Shown piece by piece: positions 6,426 through 13,667 of a DNA stretch of 30,249 nucleotides. The stretch covers positions 1 to 30,249 of IMG/VR virus record IMGVR_UViG_3300048587_000304; one strand, 5' to 3'. A model generated the notes under the pieces. It had not been told where the DNA came from. It did not search any database and worked only from the letters and a program-made list of their open reading frames with translations. A program made the position numbers and the translations under genes. How positions within the stretch are numbered: position 1 is the first letter of the stretch; every line of letters starts with the position of its first letter. The stretch is from a virus.

Positions 6426-6649
6426 CCCGCCGCATCGCCCTCGAGATATTCGATGACGCGGAGCGGTGCTCTGACGGGTACGTGGCCCAATGCAAAAACC
6501 TGTCATGGGATAACGACGGCACCAGCAAAGAGTGGTTCTGGTGTAGCGCGTTCGGCGTAGAACTTGGGCGAGACTGCGACACGTTCGGAACCCCCATCCG
6601 CTGCCCCGAGTGCAAAGCGGCGGAGATACGGGAGGTGACCGATGGCTGA
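6422..6649 (+). CDS. Small Cys-rich protein
   Basis: A 75-residue protein with six cysteines: RCSDGYVAQC, WCSAFG, RDCD and the C-terminal RCPEC. The final CPEC with upstream cysteines suggests zinc binding. There is no signal peptide, so it is likely cytoplasmic, unlike the two lipoproteins. It overlaps the previous gene as ATGA. Just before its stop lies GGAGGTGA (6631-6638), the Shine-Dalgarno of the next gene. Function unknown. Confidence 0.6.
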   Translation: MTRRIALEIFDDAERCSDGYVAQCKNLSWDNDGTSKEWFWCSAFGVELGRDCDTFGTPIRCPECKAAEIREVTDG

Positions 6650-7187
6650 CCTCGAGAAGCTGTTAGACGAGCACCGGCGCGCCGCTCGCGAGGTCATTTT
6701 CCAAAAACTCGAAGGCAGCATGACCGACGTGGACTATGCGCAGACCGAGCTCGACACCGCCCGCGCAGCCATTATCGCCCACGTTACGGAGCTGCGGGAG
6801 CGCGCGGAGGAGGCTGAGGGCTACCTCGTGCGAATCGAGGAGCGCCTAAACGCGGCCGGTTTCGGTGTCGGTCCCAAGGAGTCTACTGCGCGATTATCGC
6901 GACTTGCGGAATGCGTTGACGGCCTGGCTCGGCAGCGCGATCGAGCCGTCGAGCTAGGAGAGAGTGCGTTGGCGGCGGAGGCGAAGCTCGAACGGGTTGA
7001 GCGAAAACTCGCAATGGCCGAGAAGGTGGTAGCGCGCGCCCGGGAGCTTGGGTCCTACCAATGGGAATTAAGGCTCGACGATAGCGGAGTCAGCGACGAC
7101 GCCAAGCACGACGCGTGCAGGCTGCGTAGCGCCGTCTACCACTACGACAACGCGGACCGGATCCGCGAAGCACTGGGGGACGAATGA
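6642..7187 (+). CDS. Coiled-coil early protein
   Basis: A 181-residue, highly charged, almost entirely helical protein. ATG 6642 follows a very strong Shine-Dalgarno (GGAGGTGA at 6631-6638) and overlaps the previous stop by 8 nt. Heptad-like segments occur at about 40-75 and 95-140; a short acidic C-terminal part contains an aromatic stretch (YHYDN). It lies directly before the coiled-coil/Mom-like fusion, whose N-terminal half has the same character, so the two may hetero-oligomerise. That is inference. Confidence 0.6.
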   Translation: MADLEKLLDEHRRAAREVIFQKLEGSMTDVDYAQTELDTARAAIIAHVTELRERAEEAEGYLVRIEERLNAAGFGVGPKESTARLSRLAECVDGLARQRDRAVELGESALAAEAKLERVERKLAMAEKVVARARELGSYQWELRLDDSGVSDDAKHDACRLRSAVYHYDNADRIREALGDE

Positions 7188-8131
7188 GTGACGAATTCGG
7201 AGCGATAGTCGTGCGGACAGTCGAACAGGTCTCCGCACTCGTCGGCGAGAACACGGAACTTCGTGTCCGCGCCGAACGCGCGGAGCGGGAGCGGGACGCG
7301 TTGCGCGCCTCGCTAGAAGACACGACGCTGGAACTGGAAATCTCGAGACGTGAGCGAGACGGCGCGCTGGTGTCACTCCGGGCCGAACGCGCAACGCTGA
7401 TAGTGGCGCAAGACAGCCTTAAAGAGGCCCGGGAGCGTGTGGATTGCTTGGTCACGTCACTAGCGGAAGGCGACAACGTCGATGCCGCCCTTCGCGCCCG
7501 CATCGAAGTGGCGGAGCGGGAGCGGGACGAAGCACAGGCTATCGCTCAGGCGGCTTGCGGTGACTTTTACATGGCAAGAGCGATTGCGCACAACGCTCGC
7601 GCCTGGGCTCGGCGGTGGAAGCTGGCGGCGAAGCGGTATCGCTCAGAGCCGCGTCTGCAGACCCGAGTGATGCTCGAAGTCGTGCCCAAGTTTCACGCGC
7701 CGTCTGCGCAGCTAGCGGACCGCCACTATTCGCGGCGTACCGTAGGCAGCCCGCAATTTATGCCGCCCGGGGAGACGCTGGTGCTTGCGGCGCCGGGGGT
7801 CGTATTTGGATGGTGGCGGCCGCACCCGAATAGCGGAATCCTAAGCATGAATGGCCTCGACGGCTGGACGTGTTCGATCTTCCGCAACGAGTCCGAGACG
7901 CGATCAAGCGAGCTGATTCTCGCGGCAGAGCGCGCTCTAGCGGAGTCGGGGCGCGGGTGCGGCCCCGACGGGATGTTGACGTACGTATGGGATCGCAAGG
8001 TGAAATCTCGCAATAAGGGATATTGCTTCAAGTGCGCCGGGTGGGTTGTGCATCCGGCCAAGCCGCGGTCCGCCGACGGGAAGAAAACTCTATTGTGGAA
8101 GCCGTTTGATGCGGCAGGGAGGGTGCCGTGA
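7184..8131 (+). CDS. Coiled-coil protein fused to Mom-like GNAT-fold domain
   Basis: A 315-residue protein with two parts. Residues 20-125 form a long coiled coil containing a duplicated AERERD block (19-bp DNA repeat at 7280-7298 and 7511-7529). Residues 160-310 form a compact domain with HYSRR (H181, Y182), a basic/aromatic strand near FGWW, IFRNES (R234) followed by SSELI, TYVWD (D270) and GYCF (Y280) near the end. This order and the HY, R, D and Y positions match what I recall of the phage Mu Mom family, GNAT-fold enzymes that add a methylcarbamoyl group to adenine in phage DNA. The domain alone is widespread in phages as a hypothetical protein. DNA modification is likely but inferred; the coiled-coil extension is unusual. 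Confidence 0.6.
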   Translation: MSDEFGAIVVRTVEQVSALVGENTELRVRAERAERERDALRASLEDTTLELEISRRERDGALVSLRAERATLIVAQDSLKEARERVDCLVTSLAEGDNVDAALRARIEVAERERDEAQAIAQAACGDFYMARAIAHNARAWARRWKLAAKRYRSEPRLQTRVMLEVVPKFHAPSAQLADRHYSRRTVGSPQFMPPGETLVLAAPGVVFGWWRPHPNSGILSMNGLDGWTCSIFRNESETRSSELILAAERALAESGRGCGPDGMLTYVWDRKVKSRNKGYCFKCAGWVVHPAKPRSADGKKTLLWKPFDAAGRVP

Positions 8132-8211
8132 GGGAGCTGTGCGCCTATTGCGCTGACAAGGTTTGGCGACTCGTGCAGCCAATGGGGCGAGCGGAAACGG
8201 GGGAGATGTGA
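8128..8211 (+). CDS. Microprotein with a CxxC pair
   Basis: A 27-residue reading frame starting at GTG 8128, overlapping the stop of the Mom-like gene as GTGA. It contains CAYC near the N-terminus. It is supported mainly by the chain of 4-nt overlaps: its TGA overlaps the GTG of the next microprotein, whose own TGA overlaps the ATG at 8288. Without this gene and the next there would be a 156-bp gap in an otherwise gapless operon. A real product is plausible but unproven. Confidence 0.35.
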   Translation: MRELCAYCADKVWRLVQPMGRAETGEM

Positions 8212-8291
8212 ACCGCCGACTCCGCGTAATCCGGAGCGCTATCCGGGAAAGGTCGAAACGGCTCAGCGGCAAGCGTTTAATGGCACGATGA
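8208..8291 (+). CDS. Basic microprotein
   Basis: A 27-residue frame starting at GTG 8208 with about ten Arg or Lys residues, predicted as one basic helix. Both ends overlap neighbours by 4 nt (GTGA before, ATGA after), which keeps the translational-coupling pattern. It could be a coupling leader for the 8288 gene rather than a functional peptide. Confidence 0.3.
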   Translation: MNRRLRVIRSAIRERSKRLSGKRLMAR

Positions 8292-8521
8292 CGACGTTCT
8301 TCTGCGAACGCTGCGGCAACGGGTTTGGGGGCGATTCGTGGATCGACTATCTCGACCCTAGGCACTCGGACCGGTGCATAGAGGTTTGCCGCGCCTGCTA
8401 CGCCGCCCGCAACTGGCCCGCGGTGCCGGAGGTGCAGTGGAGGCCGTACCGGGACGAGTGGGTGTTCCGGGTGCGCGGGCAGCTGCGCGGAGCCACAGCG
8501 GCGGGCGGCGGCGCGCGATAG
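8288..8521 (+). CDS. Zinc-ribbon-like protein, last early gene
   Basis: A 77-residue protein with CERC at residues 6-9 and C30/CRAC (34-37), a two-pair arrangement that fits a small zinc ribbon, followed by an aromatic and basic C-terminus. It ends with TAG at 8519-8521. It closes the + strand block; the convergent - strand block ends only 53 bp further on, with no hairpin terminator between them. Confidence 0.55.
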   Translation: MTTFFCERCGNGFGGDSWIDYLDPRHSDRCIEVCRACYAARNWPAVPEVQWRPYRDEWVFRVRGQLRGATAAGGGAR

Positions 8522-8573
8522 CCGGAGCGTGGCCGAATGGGCGCGGATGGCGCTGCTGCGGGCGTGCGAGTGA

Positions 8574-8984
8574 TCACGGCCGCTGGTGCGGCACCAGCAC
8601 GGACGGCGCCGACACTGCCGGCACCTGCGGCACCTGGTGACCGCACGACTGCGCCAGGGAAGCGGCGGCAGCGATAGCCCCGCCCACGGCCGCGAATACG
8701 ATCCAGCCCCCGAGACGGTCCCAAGCGGCCGCCAGGATGGGGCTGGACGCGTTTCCGTTCGCCGGCCGACCATCGCCAGCCCGGTCCCGCGAAACGGCCA
8801 GCACGGCGGCGTGTAGGCCGTCCAGTGACTGCCGGATCGCGCGGAGCTCGGCCCCGTGCTCGGCCAGCGTTGCCGGCATGGTCTCGACCGCGCGTAGTCG
8901 CGCCTCGTGGTCGTGACTCGCCGCGGTCAGCAGCTCGAGCTCGGTCGCGATCTTGCGCGCGGCGGGCGAGTGTGGCGGCGTCAT
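8574..8984 (-). CDS. Coiled-coil plus transmembrane protein, lysis-associated
   Basis: A 136-residue protein with a helical, heptad-like N-terminal half (about 10-65) and one strongly hydrophobic segment, GGWIVFAAVGGAIAAAASLA (about 91-110), then a Pro/Val-rich tail. The N-terminal coil followed by a C-terminal membrane helix recalls XhlA-type holin-associated proteins rather than an i-spanin, which has its membrane helix first. It is the last gene of the late transcript and overlaps the endolysin gene by 4 nt, which supports a lysis role. The exact function is not established. Confidence 0.5.
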   Translation of the reverse strand: MTPPHSPAARKIATELELLTAASHDHEARLRAVETMPATLAEHGAELRAIRQSLDGLHAAVLAVSRDRAGDGRPANGNASSPILAAAWDRLGGWIVFAAVGGAIAAAASLAQSCGHQVPQVPAVSAPSVLVPHQRP

Positions 8985-9751
8985 GACCTGGACTCCCTGA
9001 TCACGCGGCGGGCCAGATCGGCGGCAATGGCCGCTATGTTGTCGTCATCCGCCTCGATTACCGGCAGCGGTCCGGGTAGCGCCGGGCCAGTGGGCGGCGC
9101 CTGGATCACGCGCTCGGGCACGGGTGACTGGCCAAGCCCGGGTTGCTCCGCGAGCGCTTTCGAGATCGCGGCGCAGTTCCGGGACAGGGCCGTCTCGTGG
9201 TACGCGATTTTCTCCTCGCGCGATCCCGGCGGCCCTTCGTAGTAACGCGCCTCGAACATCCGCGTGGACACGGACCGAAACGTCCTCGAGGTCACGGACG
9301 CGGACGCGCTTCCGATCACATTCATGCGCAGGAGGATGCGCGCAACGTGGGCGAACGCCTCGGTTGGGTCCGCGTAGCAGCGATACGGGCCGACGTACCA
9401 GAGCCGGGTCTTACCGTCGGGTGCCGGCCGCGAATCGACCGCAAGCGCGCAGCAGCCCGGGACCGCGGACGGGACCACATGGTGCTGCAGGTTCGGCATA
9501 GGGCCGGCGGCTGGCTTGGTGCCGAACTGCGCCCAGTGCTTTGTGCACTGGACCGCGCCCATGTTCAGGCTCGCGACCATGTCCGGGGCGTGCGGCGGCG
9601 AGCGCCAGCCGGCCCCGTAATACGACTCCAGCCGGGTCACGCCCTGCAGCGCGTACACCTCCGCCGCGTACGGGTCGCGCCCCAGCACGCCCGCGAGCGC
9701 CCGCAGCACGTACGGACGCGCCCACACATCGCGATTTGCCGGGGCTGTCAC
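8981..9751 (-). CDS. Lysozyme-like endolysin candidate
   Basis: A 256-residue protein with a lysozyme-fold signature: RLESYYGAGW (candidate catalytic E42), then SLNMGAVQ (about 65-72), and later YRCYADPTEAF, which matches the F/Y-x-x-Y block of glycosidase-type murein hydrolases. Such enzymes cut the peptidoglycan glycan strand. No signal peptide is seen, so release would need a holin. The last 70 residues (about 185-256) are Pro-rich then helical and may be a targeting tail. The start is GTG 9751, overlapping the previous stop. Neighbours include small membrane proteins and a lipoprotein, consistent with a lysis cassette. Confidence 0.6.
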   Translation of the reverse strand: MTAPANRDVWARPYVLRALAGVLGRDPYAAEVYALQGVTRLESYYGAGWRSPPHAPDMVASLNMGAVQCTKHWAQFGTKPAAGPMPNLQHHVVPSAVPGCCALAVDSRPAPDGKTRLWYVGPYRCYADPTEAFAHVARILLRMNVIGSASASVTSRTFRSVSTRMFEARYYEGPPGSREEKIAYHETALSRNCAAISKALAEQPGLGQSPVPERVIQAPPTGPALPGPLPVIEADDDNIAAIAADLARRVIRESRS

Positions 9752-9975
9752 CTGGCCACCGCCCGGAGCTCGAGCAACGTCTGAACCCGGGATAGCGCGC
9801 GTGACGGCACCATCACGCAGCTCGCCGCCTCTCGCCGGACCTGTTCGAGCACGTCCAGCACGTCCAAGATCCGCACGACGGGTTGCGACTCGAGCGCGGC
9901 CCGTAAAGCCTCCGCGTCACCCGCCTCGCGCGCAGCCTAGATCGTGTCAACGGCTGTCTCCACGATTTCGGCCAT
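9748..9975 (-). pseudogene. Short late ORF interrupted by an in-frame amber codon
   Basis: Reading from ATG 9975 gives MAEIVETAVDTI, then TAG (9939-9937), then 62 further codons that read as a good charged helical protein (for example REAGDAEALRAALES and VVRILDVLDVLEQVRRE), ending in a TGA that overlaps the endolysin GTG. There is no convincing start after the amber; only an ATG at 9813 would give a 21-residue peptide. The simplest reading is a nonsense mutation or a sequencing error. Amber suppression or recoding is an alternative: all recognisable - strand late genes here end in TGA or TAA, none in TAG. The start overlaps the previous gene by 29 nt. Confidence 0.45.
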
Positions 9976-10126
9976 GCTCGAGTTCTCGCTTTCGCTTGTC
10001 CGCAGCCTGCCGCAGTTCGTCCTGCAGTTCGCGCGTGGTACGGGGGCGGCCGCGCAAACGATCGTACAGCGCCACGAGCCGCTCCGCCGCGTCGAGCCCG
10101 AGAGGCAGCCAGCGTAGGATCGACAT
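9947..10126 (-). CDS. Small basic helical protein in the lysis region
   Basis: A 59-residue protein starting at ATG 10126, overlapping the lipoprotein stop as TGATG. A short amphipathic N-terminus (MSILRWLPLGLDAAERLVAL) is followed by a very basic helix rich in Arg, Lys and Glu. No family is recognised. The hydrophobic start could associate with membrane, but is too short and charged for a clear transmembrane segment. Its position between a lipoprotein and the endolysin suggests a lysis accessory role, which is inference. Confidence 0.5.
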   Translation of the reverse strand: MSILRWLPLGLDAAERLVALYDRLRGRPRTTRELQDELRQAADKRKRELEHGRNRGDSR

Positions 10127-10323
10127 CACAGGCACCGCGCCTCTTGCAAGGTGCGGCACGCGAGATCAATCCGCTCCACGTCCTGCGCCGTTTTCGCGTT
10201 TTCGATCGTCTTGAGGCACACGGCCTGCAGCACCTCCGCGGCCACCGGCGTGCACGGGTCCGGGGGACGCCCGCAGCCGATCGCGAGCAGCAGCGGCAGC
10301 AGGCCGAAACGGTGACGGGTCAT
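10126..10323 (-). CDS. Small lipoprotein in the lysis region
   Basis: A 65-residue protein with a signal peptide (basic MTRHR, hydrophobic GLLPLLLAI) ending in the lipobox LAIGC, lipidated Cys at residue 17. The mature part is 49 residues with four cysteines and a helical core. An outer-membrane lipoprotein next to an endolysin is the usual place for an o-spanin (Rz1-like); the mature length fits, but the typical proline richness is limited to PPDPCTP after the lipobox. It overlaps both neighbours. Confidence 0.55.
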   Translation of the reverse strand: MTRHRFGLLPLLLAIGCGRPPDPCTPVAAEVLQAVCLKTIENAKTAQDVERIDLACRTLQEARCL

Positions 10324-10574
10324 TCGCTCGCCTCGGGTTGGTACCCCTGCGCGGCCGCGAGAACGAGCGGGGTGACCGCGCTCACGATCGCGACAACGAC
10401 GTCAAGATCGCTGGTCGCCCCGGGGAGCGTGACTTGCAACGCTCCCACGGCCGAGATCACCGCGCCGGGCAGCCAACGAAAGCGCTCGGGAACGAGCGGA
10501 ACGAGCGCGCGGAGCGGCCGCCAGAATGCCATGACGGCGCCAAGGACCATTAGGATTTGGGGGACGTATGTCAT
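10320..10574 (-). CDS. Small multi-pass membrane protein, holin candidate
   Basis: An 84-residue protein with three hydrophobic stretches: about 5-19 (ILMVLGAVMAFW), about 36-52 (LPGAVISAVGALQVTL) and about 57-76 (LDVVVAIVSAVTPLVLAAA). Size and topology fit a class I-type holin, and it begins the lysis cassette. I use ATG 10574, which overlaps the upstream stop as ATGA; the TTG at 10583 is less likely. No family signature beyond topology is seen. Confidence 0.5.
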   Translation of the reverse strand: MTYVPQILMVLGAVMAFWRPLRALVPLVPERFRWLPGAVISAVGALQVTLPGATSDLDVVVAIVSAVTPLVLAAAQGYQPEASE

Positions 10575-11275
10575 GGGTACCAACCTAAAATGGTGCGCAT
10601 TTGCGCGTCGAAAAAGTCGCAGTTAGCGTCACTCAACACTGACGGAATCACGCCAGCGGAATAAACCGTAATCGCTGCGGGGCCGGTCGCGTCGGAACGC
10701 CTGCCGATTGTGCCGCCGGCGGTGTTGCCGATAGACGTTGGAATCGTGCCAACAGAGGATAGAGACTGCTCCACATTGGCGAGGCGCACGCGGCATTTCG
10801 TCGTGTTCGTTCCCGCTGCGCCATCGAACCGACAAAGCATCATGTATCGGGTGCCCGCGACCAGCGCGCCCCATTGCACATAGTTTCCGGACGACGCGAC
10901 CGCAATTCGCGGCGCAGTCCCCACCCACATCATCGCGAAGTTTAGCGCACCGATCGAAAACGGATAGACGGTGCCGCTCACCGCGTCGGGACGAAACGCC
11001 ATCCAAAACGTAAACCCCGTGGACCCCGAGATTCCCACACGCGACACATTTATACCGTCGGTTCCGGTGAATTGCAGCGCCGAGTCAGTACCATCCACGA
11101 TCGCGGCAGGCTCCGCGCCTACGATGTTCGTGGCATGTCTCGCGTTCGGAGAACGATCTGAAAGACTGTCGCCAAGAATCCACCAAGCGGGCGAAAGCGA
11201 GTTAATGTTCGCCGCAGCGATGTCCGCCGCGCTGCGTGCGCGCCCGCCGCGGAAACCGAGCTTGATCCCGATCAT
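10571..11275 (-). CDS. LamG-like tail fibre or receptor-binding protein
   Basis: A 234-residue protein. After a short N-terminal segment (1-60, including SPAWWILGDSLSDRS) comes a concanavalin/laminin-G-like beta-sandwich (about 65-230) with FTFWMAFRPDA and a closing FFDAQMRTILGW helix typical of this fold in phage fibres. Such domains bind carbohydrate. It is the last structural gene before the lysis cassette and is likely the distal, host-binding component. ATG 11275 overlaps the tailspike stop; the longer upstream frame is an artefact within that gene. Confidence 0.6.
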   Translation of the reverse strand: MIGIKLGFRGGRARSAADIAAANINSLSPAWWILGDSLSDRSPNARHATNIVGAEPAAIVDGTDSALQFTGTDGINVSRVGISGSTGFTFWMAFRPDAVSGTVYPFSIGALNFAMMWVGTAPRIAVASSGNYVQWGALVAGTRYMMLCRFDGAAGTNTTKCRVRLANVEQSLSSVGTIPTSIGNTAGGTIGRRSDATGPAAITVYSAGVIPSVLSDANCDFFDAQMRTILGWYP

Positions 11276-12648
11276 ACTGTCACCCACGTTCCCGGGAAGC
11301 CGCCGACCGTGCAACGCCATCCGAACGTAGAGCCCGCAACGTTGCTGCGAATGAAGTCGCCAGGACGCCAAACTCCGATCGTGGGCGCGCCGGAGCCGAG
11401 CAGCGCGCCGGTTGAGTCGAGTCGAAATGTGTTCGTTGTCGCCGACGAGTCTTCGAGCACGATCCCGCCGTATTCCAGGACGCCGGCGCCCCACGAGCCC
11501 TGTTCACGGATGATCCGATACTGATTGCCGAATGAGTCCCAATTTGTTGCGGGAACCGCGTTATCACCCACGTATTCACGCACGGCTTTCGAGAGGTCAC
11601 CGGCGCACGACATCTCCACGGTGTTGCAGCGTGAGTCGTAGACTTCCACGAGATACGGCGCCGTCGTCGGGGCGTTCGCGGTACCGCGGATCGCGCGCAC
11701 CGTGCAGACCTGCGCGCGGTTTCGCAACTTGAGGATCGGGAATTGATCCGCTTCCCAGTAGCCGCCGGTCCAGTTGCACCCGTACACGCCGTCAAGCAGC
11801 ACAGACTCAGCGGTCCCCGAAGTGTTGCAAAACTCAGTGCCGCAACCGAGCAGGGAGCAGGACCCGGATTGCACTTCGCCCGCGCCTGGGCCCGTGATCC
11901 ACCAACCCTGATCCGTCGTGTTGTCGGCGAAGCACCCGACTGCGATCGTCCCGTTGGGCGCCTTGAGGTAAAAACCGATCTTGCCGTAGGAGATGCGGAC
12001 GTAAGCGAGATTGATCCGCCCGAGCTTGTTGTGGATACCGTAGCGGGCCGGGCGCCAGATCCAGCAGTCCTCCACAACCGTGCCGTGCGCAGGGTCCAAG
12101 ACGATCCCGTCGTCCACGACGCTATTGCAGTCAATCTCTACTCCCTGGATTCGAGAGTCGTTCACGCTTACCCGGAGCAGGTAGCTACCCGAGCCGCCAG
12201 CGGAGTTTGCGATCAGGGTAACGTTCTTCTCCGCGAGCAAACGCAAAGGTCGCGTGGTGCAATTCAGAACGTTCGGGTTGATCTTGTACGTGCCTCCGCG
12301 CAGGTACAAGCACGATCCCGCGGGCGCGCCGTTGTAAGCGGCCATGATCTGCGCGCTCGTTTCGGTCGCGCCGGTGTTGTCGGCGCCATACTCGTTTACC
12401 ACGTCAATATAGACGCCCATGTCGTCCCCACTTGAAAACGCCGGCGCGAAGCCGAGCAAAACCAGATCCGCGGCGCTTCCGGCGCCAATCTCACGGACCA
12501 CGAGTGACAGGTCCGAAACGCTCGGGATCGTGCGCGTGGAGCCGTCGTTTTCGCCACGGACCACGGCCGCGCCGTTGCTTGCGGATCGTAGCCACGTTGG
12601 ACGGAACCCAACCGCAGAGCCAACAGACGATCGTGAGGGGAACCTCAT
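11272..12648 (-). CDS. Pectate-lyase-like beta-helix tailspike
   Basis: A 458-residue protein from ATG 12648, which overlaps the previous stop. Around residues 85-130 it carries the signature of pectate-lyase-3-type tailspikes: VNEYGADNTGATETSAQIM, then YLRGGTYKI. About 200 residues of short beta-strand repeats with Asn, Gly and Cys at turns follow (for example GCFADNTTDQGWW), as in right-handed parallel beta-helices. The last 90 residues form a separate C-terminal domain ending with FGWRCTVGGFPGTW. Tailspikes of this type bind and often cleave surface polysaccharides. Catalytic residues cannot be assigned by eye. Confidence 0.75.
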   Translation of the reverse strand: MRFPSRSSVGSAVGFRPTWLRSASNGAAVVRGENDGSTRTIPSVSDLSLVVREIGAGSAADLVLLGFAPAFSSGDDMGVYIDVVNEYGADNTGATETSAQIMAAYNGAPAGSCLYLRGGTYKINPNVLNCTTRPLRLLAEKNVTLIANSAGGSGSYLLRVSVNDSRIQGVEIDCNSVVDDGIVLDPAHGTVVEDCWIWRPARYGIHNKLGRINLAYVRISYGKIGFYLKAPNGTIAVGCFADNTTDQGWWITGPGAGEVQSGSCSLLGCGTEFCNTSGTAESVLLDGVYGCNWTGGYWEADQFPILKLRNRAQVCTVRAIRGTANAPTTAPYLVEVYDSRCNTVEMSCAGDLSKAVREYVGDNAVPATNWDSFGNQYRIIREQGSWGAGVLEYGGIVLEDSSATTNTFRLDSTGALLGSGAPTIGVWRPGDFIRSNVAGSTFGWRCTVGGFPGTWVTV

Positions 12649-13667
12649 AGCGGCCACTCCCGCGCGAGATACGCATCGAGCGCGCTCACGTCCGCGTCCG
12701 CGAGCTGCTTCGCGTACACGAGACTCTCGCCCATGCGCCATGTCGAAACAGTCGAACCTGACACGGTCGCTCCGGCGTTGGTAACGCTCGCGCCGAGCGC
12801 GAAGCAATTGTTCGCTTGAAGGCGATGGTCTCCAGGCGTCCCGCTCGGGCTTCCGGCCGTGAACTGCGCGATCAGTGAACCATTCTTATGCACCGCGAAT
12901 GCGGAGCCGTTGAAGCGCACGATCCATCGCGCCGGGTCGTTCGCGCTTTCCTCCGGGCCGAGCGTGAGAAGCTGCGAATTCGTTTCGGGTGACTGACGGC
13001 GCGTCGCCAGATTGTTATACGGACTCGACCCGTAGAGACGGATCCAGCACTGCGAGTTAGTTGGGCTCGACGGCGCCGCGTCAGTCCAGGATACGAAGCA
13101 TTGAAACCACGAGGCAGAGAACGATTGCCAGTATCCCGCCCACGCGACGGTGAACGGCTTCGCGTACCCGTTGAGGCACGTCGAAAGCGGTTTCACCGCG
13201 TCGTATAGCCACAGGCGACACGACCCGTTGAAGTCGAGCGTGGGCAGCGCGCCGCCCCACGAATTCGCCGCAATGACGGGACGGCGGATCGTGGTCGTAG
13301 GCTCCGCGAGTCCGACCCCGTTCGCACCGGACCAGTCTGGCAAGTACGCGACACGCCCGGACGCGACCACGATCCCGGGGTTCTTCGCGCTAAACCATCC
13401 GACTAGACCCCCCGGATCGTGCGGCTCCCACGCGTTGTTTCGATCCTCGTACGCGAGGAAAGCTCCGGCGGTAGTCCCGACCTTGCGGATCACGCGAAAG
13501 CGGCCCGGGAGGAACGTGCGATCGGGGACCGCGAACGTCCGGTCTGCTGCATCGTCCCGCAGTCGCGCGACGACATTGCCACCCGAAGAGACGTAAATCC
13601 CCTCCGTGCGCGCGCGCGCGTAGTGGTCGCCGTACGCGAGATCGAGCGGTTCGAGCGCCTTAGCCAT
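12645..13667 (-). CDS. Fibre protein: small beta-domain plus LamG-like domain
   Basis: A 340-residue protein with two parts. Residues 20-75 hold a small beta-domain (GIYVSSGGNVVARLRDDAAD ... LPGRF) that recurs in the next gene upstream. Residues 85-340 form a concanavalin-like sandwich beginning LVGWFSAKNPG and ending in ADVSALDAYLAREW, the usual closing helix of phage LamG-type fibres. It likely attaches through the small domain and binds a surface glycan through the large one. ATG 13667 overlaps the previous gene by 8 nt. Confidence 0.65.
   Translation of the reverse strand: MAKALEPLDLAYGDHYARARTEGIYVSSGGNVVARLRDDAADRTFAVPDRTFLPGRFRVIRKVGTTAGAFLAYEDRNNAWEPHDPGGLVGWFSAKNPGIVVASGRVAYLPDWSGANGVGLAEPTTTIRRPVIAANSWGGALPTLDFNGSCRLWLYDAVKPLSTCLNGYAKPFTVAWAGYWQSFSASWFQCFVSWTDAAPSSPTNSQCWIRLYGSSPYNNLATRRQSPETNSQLLTLGPEESANDPARWIVRFNGSAFAVHKNGSLIAQFTAGSPSGTPGDHRLQANNCFALGASVTNAGATVSGSTVSTWRMGESLVYAKQLADADVSALDAYLAREWPL

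Noticed and set aside
8529-8573. A 14-codon + strand frame ending in TGATCA, which also contains the stop of the - strand gene
   Set aside because: It is very short, has a poorly spaced Shine-Dalgarno, and the shared palindromic stop may be coincidence.
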